Numbered from the stretch's first letter, positions 8,637 through 17,782 are shown. The stretch is DNA of 64,000 bases from Vibrio atlanticus (GCF_024347315.1 NZ_AP025461.1:682001-746000), one strand, 5' to 3'. Numbers and translations: made by a program. The notes: generated from the letters alone by a model not told the origin.

Positions 8637-10308
8637 GTTCACCAATCAATAAGCCGGTGAAATCGGCTCCAGCAGAAGACCAAGCACTGAGCCATTCTAC
8701 GGAAGGTACACTAGGCAATAATGATTTGCCTGTTGATGATCACGACTCACATGCGGCACCCAAAGGTTGGGCGCGTTGGCTTTACTCAACCAATCATAAA
8801 GACATTGGTACATTATATCTTTGGTTCAGTTTTGCGATGTTCTTAACGGGTGGTGCCATGGCAATGGTGATCCGTGCTGAGCTCTTTCAACCCGGGTTGC
8901 AACTTGTTGAGCCCGATTTCTTTAATCAGATGACGACTGTCCATGGTTTAATCATGGTATTCGGTGCGGTAATGCCTGCATTTACGGGCTTGGCTAACTG
9001 GATGATTCCGATGATGATCGGTGCTCCAGATATGGCGTTGCCGAGAATGAACAACCTCAGTTTCTGGATTCTGCCTTTTGCATTTTTAATCTTGATCGGA
9101 TCTTTGTTTACTGAGGGAGGCGGGCCGAGTTTTGGTTGGACATTTTATGCTCCGCTCTCAACAACTTATGGTCCAGACAGCACCGCGCTATTCGTATTCT
9201 CAGTTCATATTATGGGGATCAGTTCGATCATGGGGGCGATTAACGTGATCGTAACCATAGTGAACATGCGCGCGCCGGGTATGACTTGGTTCAAGCTACC
9301 GATGTTCGTATGGACATGGTTAATTACCGCTTTCTTACTAATAGCCGTGATGCCCGTGCTCGCGGGTGCGGTTACCATGGTGCTGACCGACAAATACTTT
9401 GGTACTAGCTTCTTTGATGCCGCTGGTGGTGGGGACCCGGTGATGTTCCAGCACATATTTTGGTTCTTTGGGCACCCCGAAGTGTACATCATGATCTTGC
9501 CGTCTTTTGGTATTGTCTCAGCCATCATTCCAGCATTCAGTGGTAAGCGTCTGTTTGGCTACCACTCTATGGTGTACGCGACTTGTAGTATCGCATTGTT
9601 GTCATTCTTGGTTTGGGCGCACCACATGTTCACCACGGGTATGCCAGTATTTGCCGAATTGTTCTTCATGTATTGCACTATGCTGATTGCGGTGCCGACC
9701 GGTGTGAAAGTCTTCAACTGGGTGGCGACCATGTGGCGGGGTGCTTTGACTTTTGAAACCCCAATGCTGTTTGCGATTGCCTTTATCGTTCTGTTTACGA
9801 TTGGTGGGCTATCTGGATTGATGCTCGCTATCGTGCCAGCTGATTTCCAATATCACGATACTTATTTTGTTGTGGCTCACTTCCACTATGTTCTGGTAAC
9901 AGGTGCCGTGTTCTCTATTATGGCTGCTGCCTATTATTGGCTGCCTATTATTGGCTGCCTAAGTGGACTGGGCATATGTACGATCACAAGCTCAGCCTGT
10001 GGCATTTCTGGACGTCGGTGATTTCAGTCAATGTACTGTTCTTCCCGATGCACTTTTTAGGGTTAGCGGGTATGCCGCGTCGTATTCCTGATTACGCGAT
10101 TCAGTTCGCCGACGTTAACCAAGTGGTGTCGATTGGTGGTTTTGCCTTTGGGTTGTCTCAGCTGATTTTCTTATGGCTGGCTATCAAGTGCGTAAGAGGC
10201 GGAGAGCCTGCGCCAAGCAAGCCTTGGGATAGAGCTGAAGGTCTTGAATGGACAGTACCAAGCCCTGCGCCTCACCACACCTTTACTCATCCACCTAAAG
10301 TGGATTAG
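8633..10308 (+). pseudogene. coxA: Cytochrome c oxidase subunit I, frameshifted by a 14-bp tandem duplication
   Basis: Catalytic subunit I, which should be 553 residues. Codons from 8633 encode all haem and CuB ligands: His in TVHGLIM, FGHPEVYI, WAHHMFTTG and VAHFHYVL. At 9931-9958 the 14-mer CTATTATTGGCTGC occurs twice in tandem, shifting the frame by +2. The product then runs into LPIIGCLSGLGIC and stops at 10021 after 462 residues. The correct continuation LPKWTGHMYDHKL through PPKVD is intact in another frame up to 10308. Removing one copy restores a perfect 554-codon gene. The truncated form lacks the last one or two transmembrane helices. This may be a true mutation, a reversible slippage variant or a sequencing error. 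Confidence 0.88.
9931..9958. repeat. Exact 14-bp tandem duplication inside coxA
   Basis: CTATTATTGGCTGC at 9931-9944 is repeated without change at 9945-9958, followed by CTAAGTGG. Fourteen is not a multiple of three, so the second copy breaks the reading frame. Confidence 0.97.
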
Positions 10309-10319
10309 AGGATAGAACC

Positions 10320-10949
10320 ATGAGTGATAAGCAAAGCGATCCCAATCAAGATAAAAAACAACCAAAGCGCCTGTCTAATAAGCGATCGACCAAAAAGCTG
10401 ACGGGTTATTTGATGTTGGGCGTGGTTGCGATGTTTGGCTTCGGTTTCGCTTTGGTGCCGCTCTACGATGTGATGTGTGAGGCTTTAGGGATCAATGGTA
10501 AAACCAATACCGTTTCCGCAGTTCAACCTCAGGGAATGCAGCCTGACTATTCTCGTACGGTCCGCGTTGAATTCATGTCCCACATCAAGCCAGATATGCC
10601 ATGGCAGTTTGCGCCTGAGGTTCGAGTGTTAGAGGTTCATCCTGGAGAAGTGGTTCAAACTAACTACATTGCCAAAAACCTTTCTGGAACCTCATTGGTT
10701 GGCCAAGCTGTGCCATCGGTTTCTCCAGGTATGGGGGCAACTTATTTCAATAAGATGGAATGCTTTTGCTTTAATCAGCAGCCATTGGACGGGCATAAGA
10801 GCGCAGAAATGGGTTTGATATTTTACATTGAGCCAGATATTCCTGAATCAATACATACGCTTACACTCTCTTATACGCTGTTTAACATTACGAGTCAGGT
10901 GGGTGCCGCGGACAATAAATCTGTGCCTAACGTGCTCGCAAGTAACTAG
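10320..10949 (+). CDS. ctaG: Cytochrome c oxidase assembly protein CtaG/Cox11
   Basis: 209-residue copper chaperone that delivers CuB to subunit I. It has an N-terminal cytoplasmic basic tail, a single transmembrane anchor (about residues 27-49, LTGYLMLGVVAMFGFGFALVP), and a periplasmic immunoglobulin-like domain. The Cox11 copper motif KMECFCFNQQ with two cysteines lies near residue 145, and PLYDVMCEALGING follows the anchor. It starts 11 bases after the coxA 3' end and belongs to the same operon. Intact, although its client subunit is frameshifted. Confidence 0.95.
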   Translation: MSDKQSDPNQDKKQPKRLSNKRSTKKLTGYLMLGVVAMFGFGFALVPLYDVMCEALGINGKTNTVSAVQPQGMQPDYSRTVRVEFMSHIKPDMPWQFAPEVRVLEVHPGEVVQTNYIAKNLSGTSLVGQAVPSVSPGMGATYFNKMECFCFNQQPLDGHKSAEMGLIFYIEPDIPESIHTLTLSYTLFNITSQVGAADNKSVPNVLASN

Positions 10950-10987
10950 GGATTTAAAGAACCAGTATCAACATAAGGAGTTGAGCG

Positions 10988-11872
10988 ATGAGTTCTAAAA
11001 AGGAAGTTTATTTCGTTCCACATCAAAGCCACTGGCCATTGGTGGGTGCCGTAGCGCTGTTTTTGGTCGCGGTTGGCGCTGGCTTGACGGTGCAAAATAT
11101 GGGCACTGATGCGGCTGGTGGCGTGTTTGGAAAAGCAGTGCTGCTAGTCGGATTTTGTGTGTTGCTTTACATGCTTGCAGGTTGGTTTAGCAATGTGATC
11201 ACGGAATCATTGAGTGGACTCTATTCTGAGCAAATATCTCGTTCCTTTCGACAAGGAATGAGCTGGTTCATCTTCTCTGAGATCATGTTCTTCGGTGCTT
11301 TCTTTGGTGCGCTTTTTTACGCTCGTATGATTTCTGTCCCTTGGATTGGCGGTGCGGGCAACAATGAAATGACCCATGAAGTGTTGTGGCCGATGTTCCA
11401 ATCAATGTGGCCGTTAACCACGACACCTGATGGCGTGACGACAGAAGCTATGTCTTGGCAAGGTATCCCGCTTAAGAACACCATTATCCTGCTGCTTTCT
11501 TCTGTGACGCTGCACATGGCACATATCAGTCTTGAACAAAATAAGCGTATGGCTTTGATCGTGTGGCTAGAGATAACCATTGTTCTGGCTGGCTTCTTCC
11601 TGTTCTTCCAAGTTGAAGAGTACCTTCACGCTTATCAATATATGGGATTGACACTTCAATCTGGCATCTATGGCAACACCTTCTTCTTATTGACTGGATT
11701 CCATGGTTTGCATGTCTGTTTGGGAACGATTTTTTTGATTGTGTTACTGGCGAGAGTTGCGAAAGACCACTTCACTCCGAAAGACCACTTTGCGTTCCAA
11801 GCGGGCAGTTGGTATTGGCACTTTGTTGATGTTGTTTGGTTAGGCCTGTTTGTATTTGTTTATGTGCTTTAA
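10988..11872 (+). CDS. coxC: Cytochrome c oxidase subunit III
   Basis: 294-residue seven-helix membrane subunit that stabilises subunit I and helps proton uptake. Visible are the N-terminal YFVPHQSHWPLVGAVALF, the conserved FIFSEIMFFGAFFGALFYARM near residue 95, and the C-terminal FFLLTGFHGLHVCLGTIFL and FQAGSWYWHFVDVVWLGLFVFVY segments, all standard for CoxC. A GGAG-type site lies just upstream of ATG 10988. The gene follows ctaG in the cox operon. Confidence 0.96.
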   Translation: MSSKKEVYFVPHQSHWPLVGAVALFLVAVGAGLTVQNMGTDAAGGVFGKAVLLVGFCVLLYMLAGWFSNVITESLSGLYSEQISRSFRQGMSWFIFSEIMFFGAFFGALFYARMISVPWIGGAGNNEMTHEVLWPMFQSMWPLTTTPDGVTTEAMSWQGIPLKNTIILLLSSVTLHMAHISLEQNKRMALIVWLEITIVLAGFFLFFQVEEYLHAYQYMGLTLQSGIYGNTFFLLTGFHGLHVCLGTIFLIVLLARVAKDHFTPKDHFAFQAGSWYWHFVDVVWLGLFVFVYVL

Positions 11873-11891
11873 CGGTTGAGCCTATAGGGGA

Positions 11892-12122
11892 TTAATAGGG
11901 GCGAGGGTTGGGAGTTATCACTCCTGATCCCAGAGCAAGTAATAAAAGTAGCACGACAACGGCTGACCACATGACTCGACGACCCAAGAAGTGACTGAGC
12001 CTTTTTCCATTGTGTTTGCCCGAGGCGATTTGGATTAGGCCTTTCATCAAGTTGAAAGCGATGAAGAACAGCAAAGCTACTAACACAATTTTAAATAACA
12101 ACACAAAGGTAGATGACGCCAT
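11892..12122 (-). CDS. DUF2909 two-helix membrane protein
   Basis: 76-residue protein with two hydrophobic helices (about residues 5-27 and 50-69) joined by a short basic loop (SGKHNGKRLSHFLGRR), ending GVITPNPRPY. This layout and its opposite-strand location between coxC and the SURF1 gene are typical of DUF2909, a small unknown family tied to cytochrome oxidase clusters. ATG at 12122 has GGAG 8-9 bases upstream; longer frames to 12227 run into the SURF1 gene and are rejected. Its role in oxidase assembly is inferred from context alone. Confidence 0.8.
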   Translation of the reverse strand: MASSTFVLLFKIVLVALLFFIAFNLMKGLIQIASGKHNGKRLSHFLGRRVMWSAVVVLLLLLALGSGVITPNPRPY

Positions 12123-12123
12123 A

Positions 12124-12957
12124 GTGATAACTCCAAACCGATTGATTGATGATGAACACAAGTTCCGCAGTAAAGGTTTTTGGATAGCGGTTGTTTTAAC
12201 TGTGGTTTCAGTCGGCATTTTAATCAAGTTGGGTTTGTGGCAGTTAGATCGAGGTAACGAGAAATTGCGCTATGAACAGCAGCTATCAGAAAGAGCGCAG
12301 CAATCGTCTAGGTCATTGGATGCGGTTATCTCTGAATGGAAGGGCTCGCGTACACAAATGCAAGGTGCATCTGAACAGCCGTCTTTAAATGGTTTAAGAG
12401 TTGACGTGGAGCTAGAAACACCCAGTGGTTTAGTGGTTTTGTTAGACAACCAGATTAACCAAGGAACGGTAGGGTATGTGATTTACATGTTGGGTGAGGT
12501 TCGCTTTAAAGATGAAAACAATTCCTTAGTGGCTGAAAAGCAGTTATTGATCGATCTGGGGTTCGTTGCAGCTAGCCGTGACAGAAGAGAGCTACCCCAA
12601 TTAGGAAGCATCACACTACCAACCAATCTGTCAGGGCGTTTGTACACACGTTCGGTTAATCCTCTAAGTCATGAGTTGGGGTTAGAAAATACGATACCGA
12701 ATCGAATCCAAAACCTAAACATAACAGCGTTATCACAGTACACAGGGCAAGAAGTGCTGCCCTTTGTTTTTCAACCTCAGAGCTTAGATGCATGGCCCTA
12801 TGAAATGTTGTGGCGTCCAACGGCGATGAAATCTGAGAAGCACTTTGGTTACTCATTTCAATGGTTTGTTATGGCTGCCGTACTTTTGTTTTTGACGATG
12901 TTGATTGGCTATCGGTACCTAAAGGCAACACCTATCACGAGGAACAAGGATGGATAA
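12124..12957 (+). CDS. SURF1-family cytochrome oxidase biogenesis protein
   Basis: About 277 residues. SURF1 proteins help insert haem a into subunit I. The N-terminal transmembrane helix FWIAVVLTVVSVGILIKLGLWQLDRG is followed by a periplasmic domain with LLDNQINQGTVGYVIY and LLIDLGFV, and a C-terminal helix WFVMAAVLLFLTMLIGYRYL preceded by KHFGYSFQW; the W-Q-L-R-R-like and HxxY/FQW motifs identify the family. The start is uncertain: GTG at 12124 avoids overlapping the divergent DUF2909 gene, while ATG at 12061 would overlap it by 62 bases. The 3' end overlaps the next gene by 8 bases. Confidence 0.85.
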   Translation: MITPNRLIDDEHKFRSKGFWIAVVLTVVSVGILIKLGLWQLDRGNEKLRYEQQLSERAQQSSRSLDAVISEWKGSRTQMQGASEQPSLNGLRVDVELETPSGLVVLLDNQINQGTVGYVIYMLGEVRFKDENNSLVAEKQLLIDLGFVAASRDRRELPQLGSITLPTNLSGRLYTRSVNPLSHELGLENTIPNRIQNLNITALSQYTGQEVLPFVFQPQSLDAWPYEMLWRPTAMKSEKHFGYSFQWFVMAAVLLFLTMLIGYRYLKATPITRNKDG

Positions 12958-13558
12958 ATCTCAAGCACAAGTGAACAGGGAAATTACCGAGGCAAACATG
13001 GCTGAGCTCAGAAGCCGTCGTACTAAAGGGCGCTTGGTATTAATTGGACTTGTTTTAATTTTCGCTTTGCCAGCCATTATCGCCAAAACTGTGCTGGACC
13101 AGAATTGGTATACCTCCGGTGTCACTAACTCAGGCGAATTGGTAGAACCAAGAACCACGCTTGCGGATTTCGGCGTAACGGTACCCATGGCTGGAGAAGG
13201 GTGGTTAGTGGGTTATATCGCTCCTACAGAATGTGAAAGCTTGTGCGAACAACAACTCCATTATTTGAATCAAAGCTATTTGGCGTTAGGGAAAAACAAA
13301 GAGCGCGTGACCGCCGTTGTTTTTGTATCTGAGGGCAACTCGTTGTCGGGTTCGCTCGATAAGCCGGATTTATCTTTGTTAGCTGGTGGTGATCAGTTAA
13401 GTACTGAGTTTTCGCCTGCTTCGATTGTCATTATTGACCCACTAGGGCAGTTGGTCATGGAGTACAAAAGCGTTTCTGACCCGTCTCAGTTAGTTAGTCA
13501 ATCTAAAGGGATGATTCATGATTTAAGAAAGCTGCTTAAGCTGTCACGAGTTGGGTAG
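12950..13558 (+). CDS. SCO/thioredoxin-like cox-cluster membrane protein
   Basis: 202 residues. A transmembrane anchor at about 28-46 (LVLIGLVLIFALPAIIAKTVL) is followed by a periplasmic domain containing C-E-S-L-C (residues about 94-98), in the position of the copper-binding C-x3-C of SCO1/SenC, and a C-terminal IVIIDPLGQLVMEY typical of thioredoxin-fold strands. The proline after the second Cys and the downstream His of classic SCO proteins are not evident, so it is a divergent relative. It overlaps the SURF1 gene and probably aids CuA maturation or disulfide reduction of CoxB (inference). Confidence 0.65.
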   Translation: MDKSQAQVNREITEANMAELRSRRTKGRLVLIGLVLIFALPAIIAKTVLDQNWYTSGVTNSGELVEPRTTLADFGVTVPMAGEGWLVGYIAPTECESLCEQQLHYLNQSYLALGKNKERVTAVVFVSEGNSLSGSLDKPDLSLLAGGDQLSTEFSPASIVIIDPLGQLVMEYKSVSDPSQLVSQSKGMIHDLRKLLKLSRVG

Positions 13559-13564
13559 TTAATT

Positions 13565-13606
13565 AGCTTAAGTTGATAAGCTGGAATTGATGAGCTTGAG
13601 TTGGTG
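13565..13606. repeat. 14-bp degenerate tandem repeat, 3 copies
   Basis: AGCTTAAGTTGATA, AGCTGGAATTGATG and AGCTTGAGTTGGTG lie head to tail in the gap between the SCO-like gene and ctaA. Confidence 0.6.
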
Positions 13607-13674
13607 GGCTGTAGCAAATTGTGTTAATGCTGAGTGTTGTTAGCGAAAAGGGAATAAATATAGGGAGATAAACG

Positions 13675-14730
13675 ATGCAGAATAGAGCCCCTGATTTACT
13701 CATACACATGATGAGATTAACGATCTTATTAACCCTTACCGTGATCGTGCTCGGCGCTTATACCCGTTTGTCGGATGCTGGCCTTGGCTGTCCTGATTGG
13801 CCAGGGTGTTACGGCAAGATAACCGTTCCTTCTGATGCCCAAGCAGTGAATCAAGCCAATCTACAATTTCCAGAACGAGCTCTCGAAGCAGACAAAGCGT
13901 GGATAGAGATGATCCATCGCTACTTTGCAGGAACATTAGGGCTGCTTATCTTTGTCGTTGTTGCTTGGTGTATTAAAAAGAATATAACAGCTGCTGGTCT
14001 TCCGTTACTTATCTCTGCAACCGTGATATTTCAGGCTTTGCTCGGAATGTGGACGGTGACTCTCAAGTTGATGCCCGTTGTGGTTATGGCACATTTGATG
14101 GGGGGCTTCACGCTACTGTCGCTGTTGTGTCTGCTCTACTGTCGTTTGTCTCAATTTCAAAGCCGTTTTGGTGAGGCTACGTATACTTCGTCACTTAAGG
14201 CTTGGGCGTTGTTCGGGCTACTCATTGTGGTCGGGCAGATACTGCTTGGTGGTTGGACATCGTCGAACTATGCCGCGTTGGTGTGTACACAGTTACCCAT
14301 ATGTGAAGGTAACTGGATGAGCTATCTCGACTTCAAAAACGCGTTCGATTTTGCTCAACATGGACACGACAACTATGAGTTTGGCGTGTTGGAATATCCA
14401 GCAAGGCTTACCATTCATGTTATGCACAGGTTCGGGGCTATTGTGGCGACGTTAACGGTGCTAGTGGTCGTGTATCAGCTATGGAAATTTGGCCAAGTGC
14501 CTCACCAAAAGCTGAGCGTGATTGTCACATTAGTATTGTTTACTCAAATCAGCCTTGGGATCAGTAATGTATGGTTTCACCTGCCAATCTCAGTCGCGGT
14601 TTTGCATAACCTAGTCGCAGCGATGTTGCTCATCAGCATGGTTGTCACCAATTTTGTCGTGTGGCAACGCAAATCGAGTGAGAGCTTGGTGAAGAACAGT
14701 GTATTACAAGGAGGTAATCATGGTCAGTAG
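13675..14730 (+). CDS. ctaA: Haem A synthase CtaA (COX15)
   Basis: 351-residue membrane enzyme that oxidises the C8 methyl of haem O to the formyl of haem A. Eight hydrophobic segments are visible with the family motifs [23 protein letters not shown] (residues 22-44), [12 protein letters not shown] (His ligand, near 81), a second-half [13 protein letters not shown] near 189, and [10 protein letters not shown] near 248. A paired-cysteine motif (C..LPIC) is present. A GGGAGA site precedes ATG 13675. The 3' end overlaps ctaB by 11 bases. Confidence 0.95.
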   Translation: MQNRAPDLLIHMMRLTILLTLTVIVLGAYTRLSDAGLGCPDWPGCYGKITVPSDAQAVNQANLQFPERALEADKAWIEMIHRYFAGTLGLLIFVVVAWCIKKNITAAGLPLLISATVIFQALLGMWTVTLKLMPVVVMAHLMGGFTLLSLLCLLYCRLSQFQSRFGEATYTSSLKAWALFGLLIVVGQILLGGWTSSNYAALVCTQLPICEGNWMSYLDFKNAFDFAQHGHDNYEFGVLEYPARLTIHVMHRFGAIVATLTVLVVVYQLWKFGQVPHQKLSVIVTLVLFTQISLGISNVWFHLPISVAVLHNLVAAMLLISMVVTNFVVWQRKSSESLVKNSVLQGGNHGQ

Positions 14731-15694
14731 AACGTCAACACAACATGAAGTGGTGGTTCAAGACGCGGTCTTAAGTCATAAGACCGCAGCCAACAACGGC
14801 ATCGCTTTAAGCAATGAAATTGCTGCAAAAAACAAAGCCGTTTGGAAGGTCTATTTAACACTGACCAAGCCGAAAGTGGTGGCTTTGATGCTGCTGACGG
14901 CATTGGTTGGGATGTGTTTGGCTGTGCCTAATGGATTGCCTTTGCAACAAACTCTGTTCGGAATGATTGGGATAGGGTTAATGGCAGGTTCAGCCGCTGC
15001 ATTTAACCATTTGATCGATAAAAAGATCGACGGCCAGATGACTCGAACAAATCGACGACCTTTACCATCCGGTGAACTGAGTAGTGCGCGCGTGTTCAGC
15101 TTTGCCGCGGGTATTGGCTTACTTGGTTTCGTCACGCTTGTGGTGTGGGTCAATCAACTCACCGCTTGGTTAACCTTTGCAAGCTTGTTGGGTTACGCAG
15201 TGATTTATACCATGTATCTGAAGCGAGCGACGCCGCAAAACATCGTGATAGCAGGGATCGCTGGTGCAATGCCTCCGCTGTTGGGCTGGACGGCAGTTAC
15301 TAATGAGCTTCATTCAAACGCTTGGTTATTGGTGATGATCATATTTATTTGGACCCCTCCGCACTTCTGGGCGCTGGCAATTCATCGTCGTGACGAGTAT
15401 GCCAAAGTGAACATCCCCATGCTGCCTGTGACCCACGGAATCGAATACACCAAGACTTCTATTTTTCTCTATACCTTGTTGCTTAGCATCGTGTGTATAT
15501 TGCCTGTATTGGTCGGCATGAGCAGCTGGATATATCTGAGCGCTTCATTGGTACTCAACGGTGGGTTTGTTTATCACGCTTGGGTACTTAAGTATCGTGA
15601 TGAGCCTAACATGGCCATGAAGACCTTCAAGTTCTCCATTTATCATCTTATGATTTTGTTTGTTGCTTTGTTGGCGGATCATTATCTGCTCTGA
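14720..15694 (+). CDS. ctaB: Protohaem IX farnesyltransferase (haem O synthase)
   Basis: 324-residue UbiA-superfamily prenyltransferase that attaches farnesyl to haem B, the step before CtaA. The first Asp-rich motif is [23 protein letters not shown] (near residue 100) and the second is [16 protein letters not shown] (near residue 225), with about eight membrane helices. ATG 14720 follows AAGGAGGT, an ideal ribosome site; an upstream ATG at 14699 is less likely. The last two sense codons and the stop fall inside a 9-bp microsatellite. Confidence 0.95.
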   Translation: MVSRTSTQHEVVVQDAVLSHKTAANNGIALSNEIAAKNKAVWKVYLTLTKPKVVALMLLTALVGMCLAVPNGLPLQQTLFGMIGIGLMAGSAAAFNHLIDKKIDGQMTRTNRRPLPSGELSSARVFSFAAGIGLLGFVTLVVWVNQLTAWLTFASLLGYAVIYTMYLKRATPQNIVIAGIAGAMPPLLGWTAVTNELHSNAWLLVMIIFIWTPPHFWALAIHRRDEYAKVNIPMLPVTHGIEYTKTSIFLYTLLLSIVCILPVLVGMSSWIYLSASLVLNGGFVYHAWVLKYRDEPNMAMKTFKFSIYHLMILFVALLADHYLL

Positions 15695-15774
15695 TAGCTC
15701 TGATAGCTCTGATAGCTCTGATAGCTCTGATAGCTCTGATAGCTCTGATAGCTCTGATAGCTCTGATAGCTCTG
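15688..15774. repeat. 9-bp microsatellite, 9.7 copies
   Basis: The unit GCTCTGATA is repeated nine times without error from 15688 to 15768, followed by a partial GCTCTG. The ctaB stop codon (TGA, 15692-15694) is in the first unit. Because the unit is a multiple of three, expansion or contraction leaves the ctaB product unchanged. Reading frames across it (Ser-Asp-Ser-Ser, Glu-Leu-Ser) are artefacts. Confidence 0.97.
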
Positions 15775-15899
15775 TACAGATCAAACAAGGTTATTCCCAT
15801 ATCAAAACCAAACCTTTGGTTTCCACTAACCAAACCCTGACATGTCATGTATGAAAAGCCGGACAATTGATTGGCATGAATTATATAAAGGAACCGGTA

Positions 15900-16253
15900 A
15901 TGGAATTCACTGAGCAAGATAGAGATGCTTTGTACCAAACGTGGATGTCACAAAAATCTCGAATGCGAATTACGCAGATGGAGTTTTCAAAAAAGCTAGG
16001 GATGAACCAGTTGGATTTTTCGCGAGTGCTAAGAGGGGAGAAAGCATTAACCATGTCTTTCGTTAGTCACTTCTGTCGTTTGCTTCATTTGGAGCCAAGG
16101 AATGTGCTCCCTTCACTTAAAGAAGACAATGAATCCGGGCCCAAAGTGGTTTATCTGAAAAGTAGAATGAGTGTTGATGGTGAGATCCAAAATGCTTATA
16201 TCGAAGGCAATCAGGTGATCGTAGAGTATGCACATACCGTTCAGAACCATTGA
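15900..16253 (+). CDS. Small XRE-like helix-turn-helix protein
   Basis: 117 residues. The central part (about 20-62) reads RITQMEFSKKLGMNQLDFSRVLRGEKALTMSFVSHFCRLL, the layout of a Cro/CI (XRE) helix-turn-helix in which QMEFSKKLGMNQLDFSRVL forms helices 2 and 3. The C-terminal half (KVVYLKSRMSVDGEI..GNQVIVEYAH) is predicted beta and may bind a ligand or dimerise. ATG 15900 is preferred because AAAGGA lies 8 bases upstream; an earlier ATG at 15867 is weaker. Targets are unknown. The gene is monocistronic between ctaB and a lipoprotein gene. Confidence 0.75.
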   Translation: MEFTEQDRDALYQTWMSQKSRMRITQMEFSKKLGMNQLDFSRVLRGEKALTMSFVSHFCRLLHLEPRNVLPSLKEDNESGPKVVYLKSRMSVDGEIQNAYIEGNQVIVEYAHTVQNH

Positions 16254-16349
16254 TTTTAGATCGAGCTCTGAGTTTTACCTCTTTTTCTACAACTTTTTCA
16301 CTTAGGGTATGGCATACTTAGTTAATCCCTTGATTTACTTAAGCGCGTT

Positions 16350-17021
16350 ATGAAACCTTTAAAAGTCCTTTTGCTTGTTGCAACCAGCATGTTTTTGTTT
16401 GGTTGTGCAGGCGGCCCAATTAAAACCGCTACTAAATTCACCAGTTATGAAGATTTTCGACCTGGCCCTGATGGAGGCGTTGATTTAGTTTGGGCAAGGA
16501 TAGGGCTGCGTGACGAACAACGTTTGAAATCCAAGTTAGACGCTTATGACTCTGTGGTGATCGACCAAGTCTTTGTGTTGGCAGAAGAAGGCACATTAGA
16601 TCAGGAAGACATTCAGGAGCTCACAGATCATATGGTGAGCCGTTTGGAAGCGAAAATATCGCCTCATAAAACGATTGTCGATGAACCAACAGGGAACACG
16701 CTACGTTTGAGTATTGCCTTAAGTAATGTTGAAACGCCCAATCCGATCTTAGCCGTGACAAGCAGTGTGCTGCCGTTTGGCCTTGCGATGTCGACCATAT
16801 CTAAGGTGACGACAGGTGAGCACACCAACGTTGGGAGCGCCAGTGTTGAGCTATTGGTCAGTGATGCGCAAGACGGCACTCCATTGTTTGCAGCCATCGA
16901 CCGCGAAGCGGGTAATAAAGACTTTTCTACTATGATTGATTCGTTAGATGATGCCAAAGATGCGATCAACTATTGGGTTGAACGTTTAGGTGATACTCTA
17001 CAGAACATCGACGACGTCTAG
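16350..17021 (+). CDS. DUF3313 family lipoprotein
   Basis: 223 residues with a lipoprotein signal MKPLKVLLLVATSMFLFGC (lipobox LFGC, Cys19). The body contains SYEDFRPGPDGGVDLVWARIG and the long beta-strand and helix pattern of DUF3313, an uncharacterised periplasmic/outer-membrane lipoprotein family; NTLRLSIALSNVETPNP and SASVELLVSDAQDGTPLFAAIDREAG fit the conserved core. Gly after the lipidated Cys+1 Ala suggests outer-membrane sorting. It is followed 12 bases later by a DUF3820 gene and may share its transcript. Confidence 0.75.
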   Translation: MKPLKVLLLVATSMFLFGCAGGPIKTATKFTSYEDFRPGPDGGVDLVWARIGLRDEQRLKSKLDAYDSVVIDQVFVLAEEGTLDQEDIQELTDHMVSRLEAKISPHKTIVDEPTGNTLRLSIALSNVETPNPILAVTSSVLPFGLAMSTISKVTTGEHTNVGSASVELLVSDAQDGTPLFAAIDREAGNKDFSTMIDSLDDAKDAINYWVERLGDTLQNIDDV

Positions 17022-17033
17022 AAAGAGCTTGTA

Positions 17034-17252
17034 ATGCTAGAGAAAGAAAACCTGATTAAGCTAGCCAGAATGCAAATGCCTTTTGGCAAATACGCTGGCC
17101 GCACCTTGATTGACCTGCCTGAAGAATACTTGCTGTGGTTCGATAAAAAGGGCTTCCCACAAGGTGAGTTGGGCGACTTAATGCAGTTATGTTTAGCTCT
17201 CAAGATTGAGGGCTTAGATTCTGTGGTGCAACCGCTTAAATATGACTATTAG
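17034..17252 (+). CDS. DUF3820 family protein
   Basis: 72-residue small cytoplasmic protein with MPFGKYAGRTLIDLPEEYLLWFDKKGFP (residues 14-41), the hallmark of DUF3820, a compact domain also found fused to DNA-exchange enzymes; its biochemical role is not known. It is complete, starts 12 bases after the lipoprotein gene, and is followed by a terminator 100 bases downstream. Confidence 0.85.
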   Translation: MLEKENLIKLARMQMPFGKYAGRTLIDLPEEYLLWFDKKGFPQGELGDLMQLCLALKIEGLDSVVQPLKYDY

Positions 17253-17350
17253 CCTTAATTAGTCCCAGTCCGTCCCCCCAAAGTTCTAAACCAAAACCCA
17301 TACACCTAAGTGACGAGTAGTGGTGATTTTCTGAGGAACATTCGATAAAG

Positions 17351-17376
17351 AGGCAAGAACTGAATCTTGCCTTTTG
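17351..17376 (+). terminator. Intrinsic terminator of the DUF3313-DUF3820 unit
   Basis: AGGCAAGA (17351-17358) pairs with TCTTGCCT (17365-17372) around ACTGAA and is followed by TTTT. Confidence 0.8.
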
Positions 17377-17600
17377 AATGTTTATGAACCTGAATCGCCG
17401 TAAGTTTAATTAACTCCCAACACCTCCCTCAAAGAGCCTGTCTTAATTGTTAATAATTATTAGTCATCCACTATGTTCATTAATGACGAGTCAGAATCGG
17501 CTAGCTTTAGCTTCCCCTCAGTGACCTGTACACACAGACAGTTTATTGCGTATTGAATAAATCATGGCCAAAAGAAGAGTGGCGTTTAACTTTGAGTGAG

Positions 17601-17645
17601 AACGAGCGTTACATCGGCAGAAATGTGTAACGCTCGTTTTTACAC
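17601..17645 (+). terminator. Orphan intrinsic terminator with no gene upstream
   Basis: A 13-bp perfect stem AACGAGCGTTACA (17601-17613) / TGTAACGCTCGTT (17626-17638) is followed by TTTT. Upstream, 17377-17600 contains no supported gene; the only open frame is 11 codons (MAKRRVAFNFE, 17563-17598, stop three bases before the stem). It may end a small RNA or be the relic of a deleted gene. Confidence 0.8.
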
Positions 17646-17782
17646 TGAATGTTTAGACCTGAACTCATATAAATGCATAGCATTCAGTTGGTTATAAGCG
17701 ACCTTTTTGATATATTGGCTGGGTGAATTCGTGCTTGCACGATATTAAAATGTTAGCACTTTAAGTCATAATCCGAGGTAGT

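Noticed and set aside
9937..10308. Separate gene for a small cytochrome oxidase-like protein
   Set aside because: It is the 3' part of coxA displaced by the 14-bp duplication; its TTG start lies inside the duplicated repeat.
12010..12123. Longer SURF1 start
   Set aside because: The extra residues are antisense to the conserved N-terminus of the DUF2909 gene and have no family similarity; the true start remains uncertain.
15545..15938. Long minus-strand and plus-strand reading frames of Glu-Leu-Ser, Arg-Ala-Ile and Ser-Asp-Ser repeats
   Set aside because: They are translations of the 9-bp microsatellite; no ribosome site or family, and they overlap ctaB and the HTH gene.
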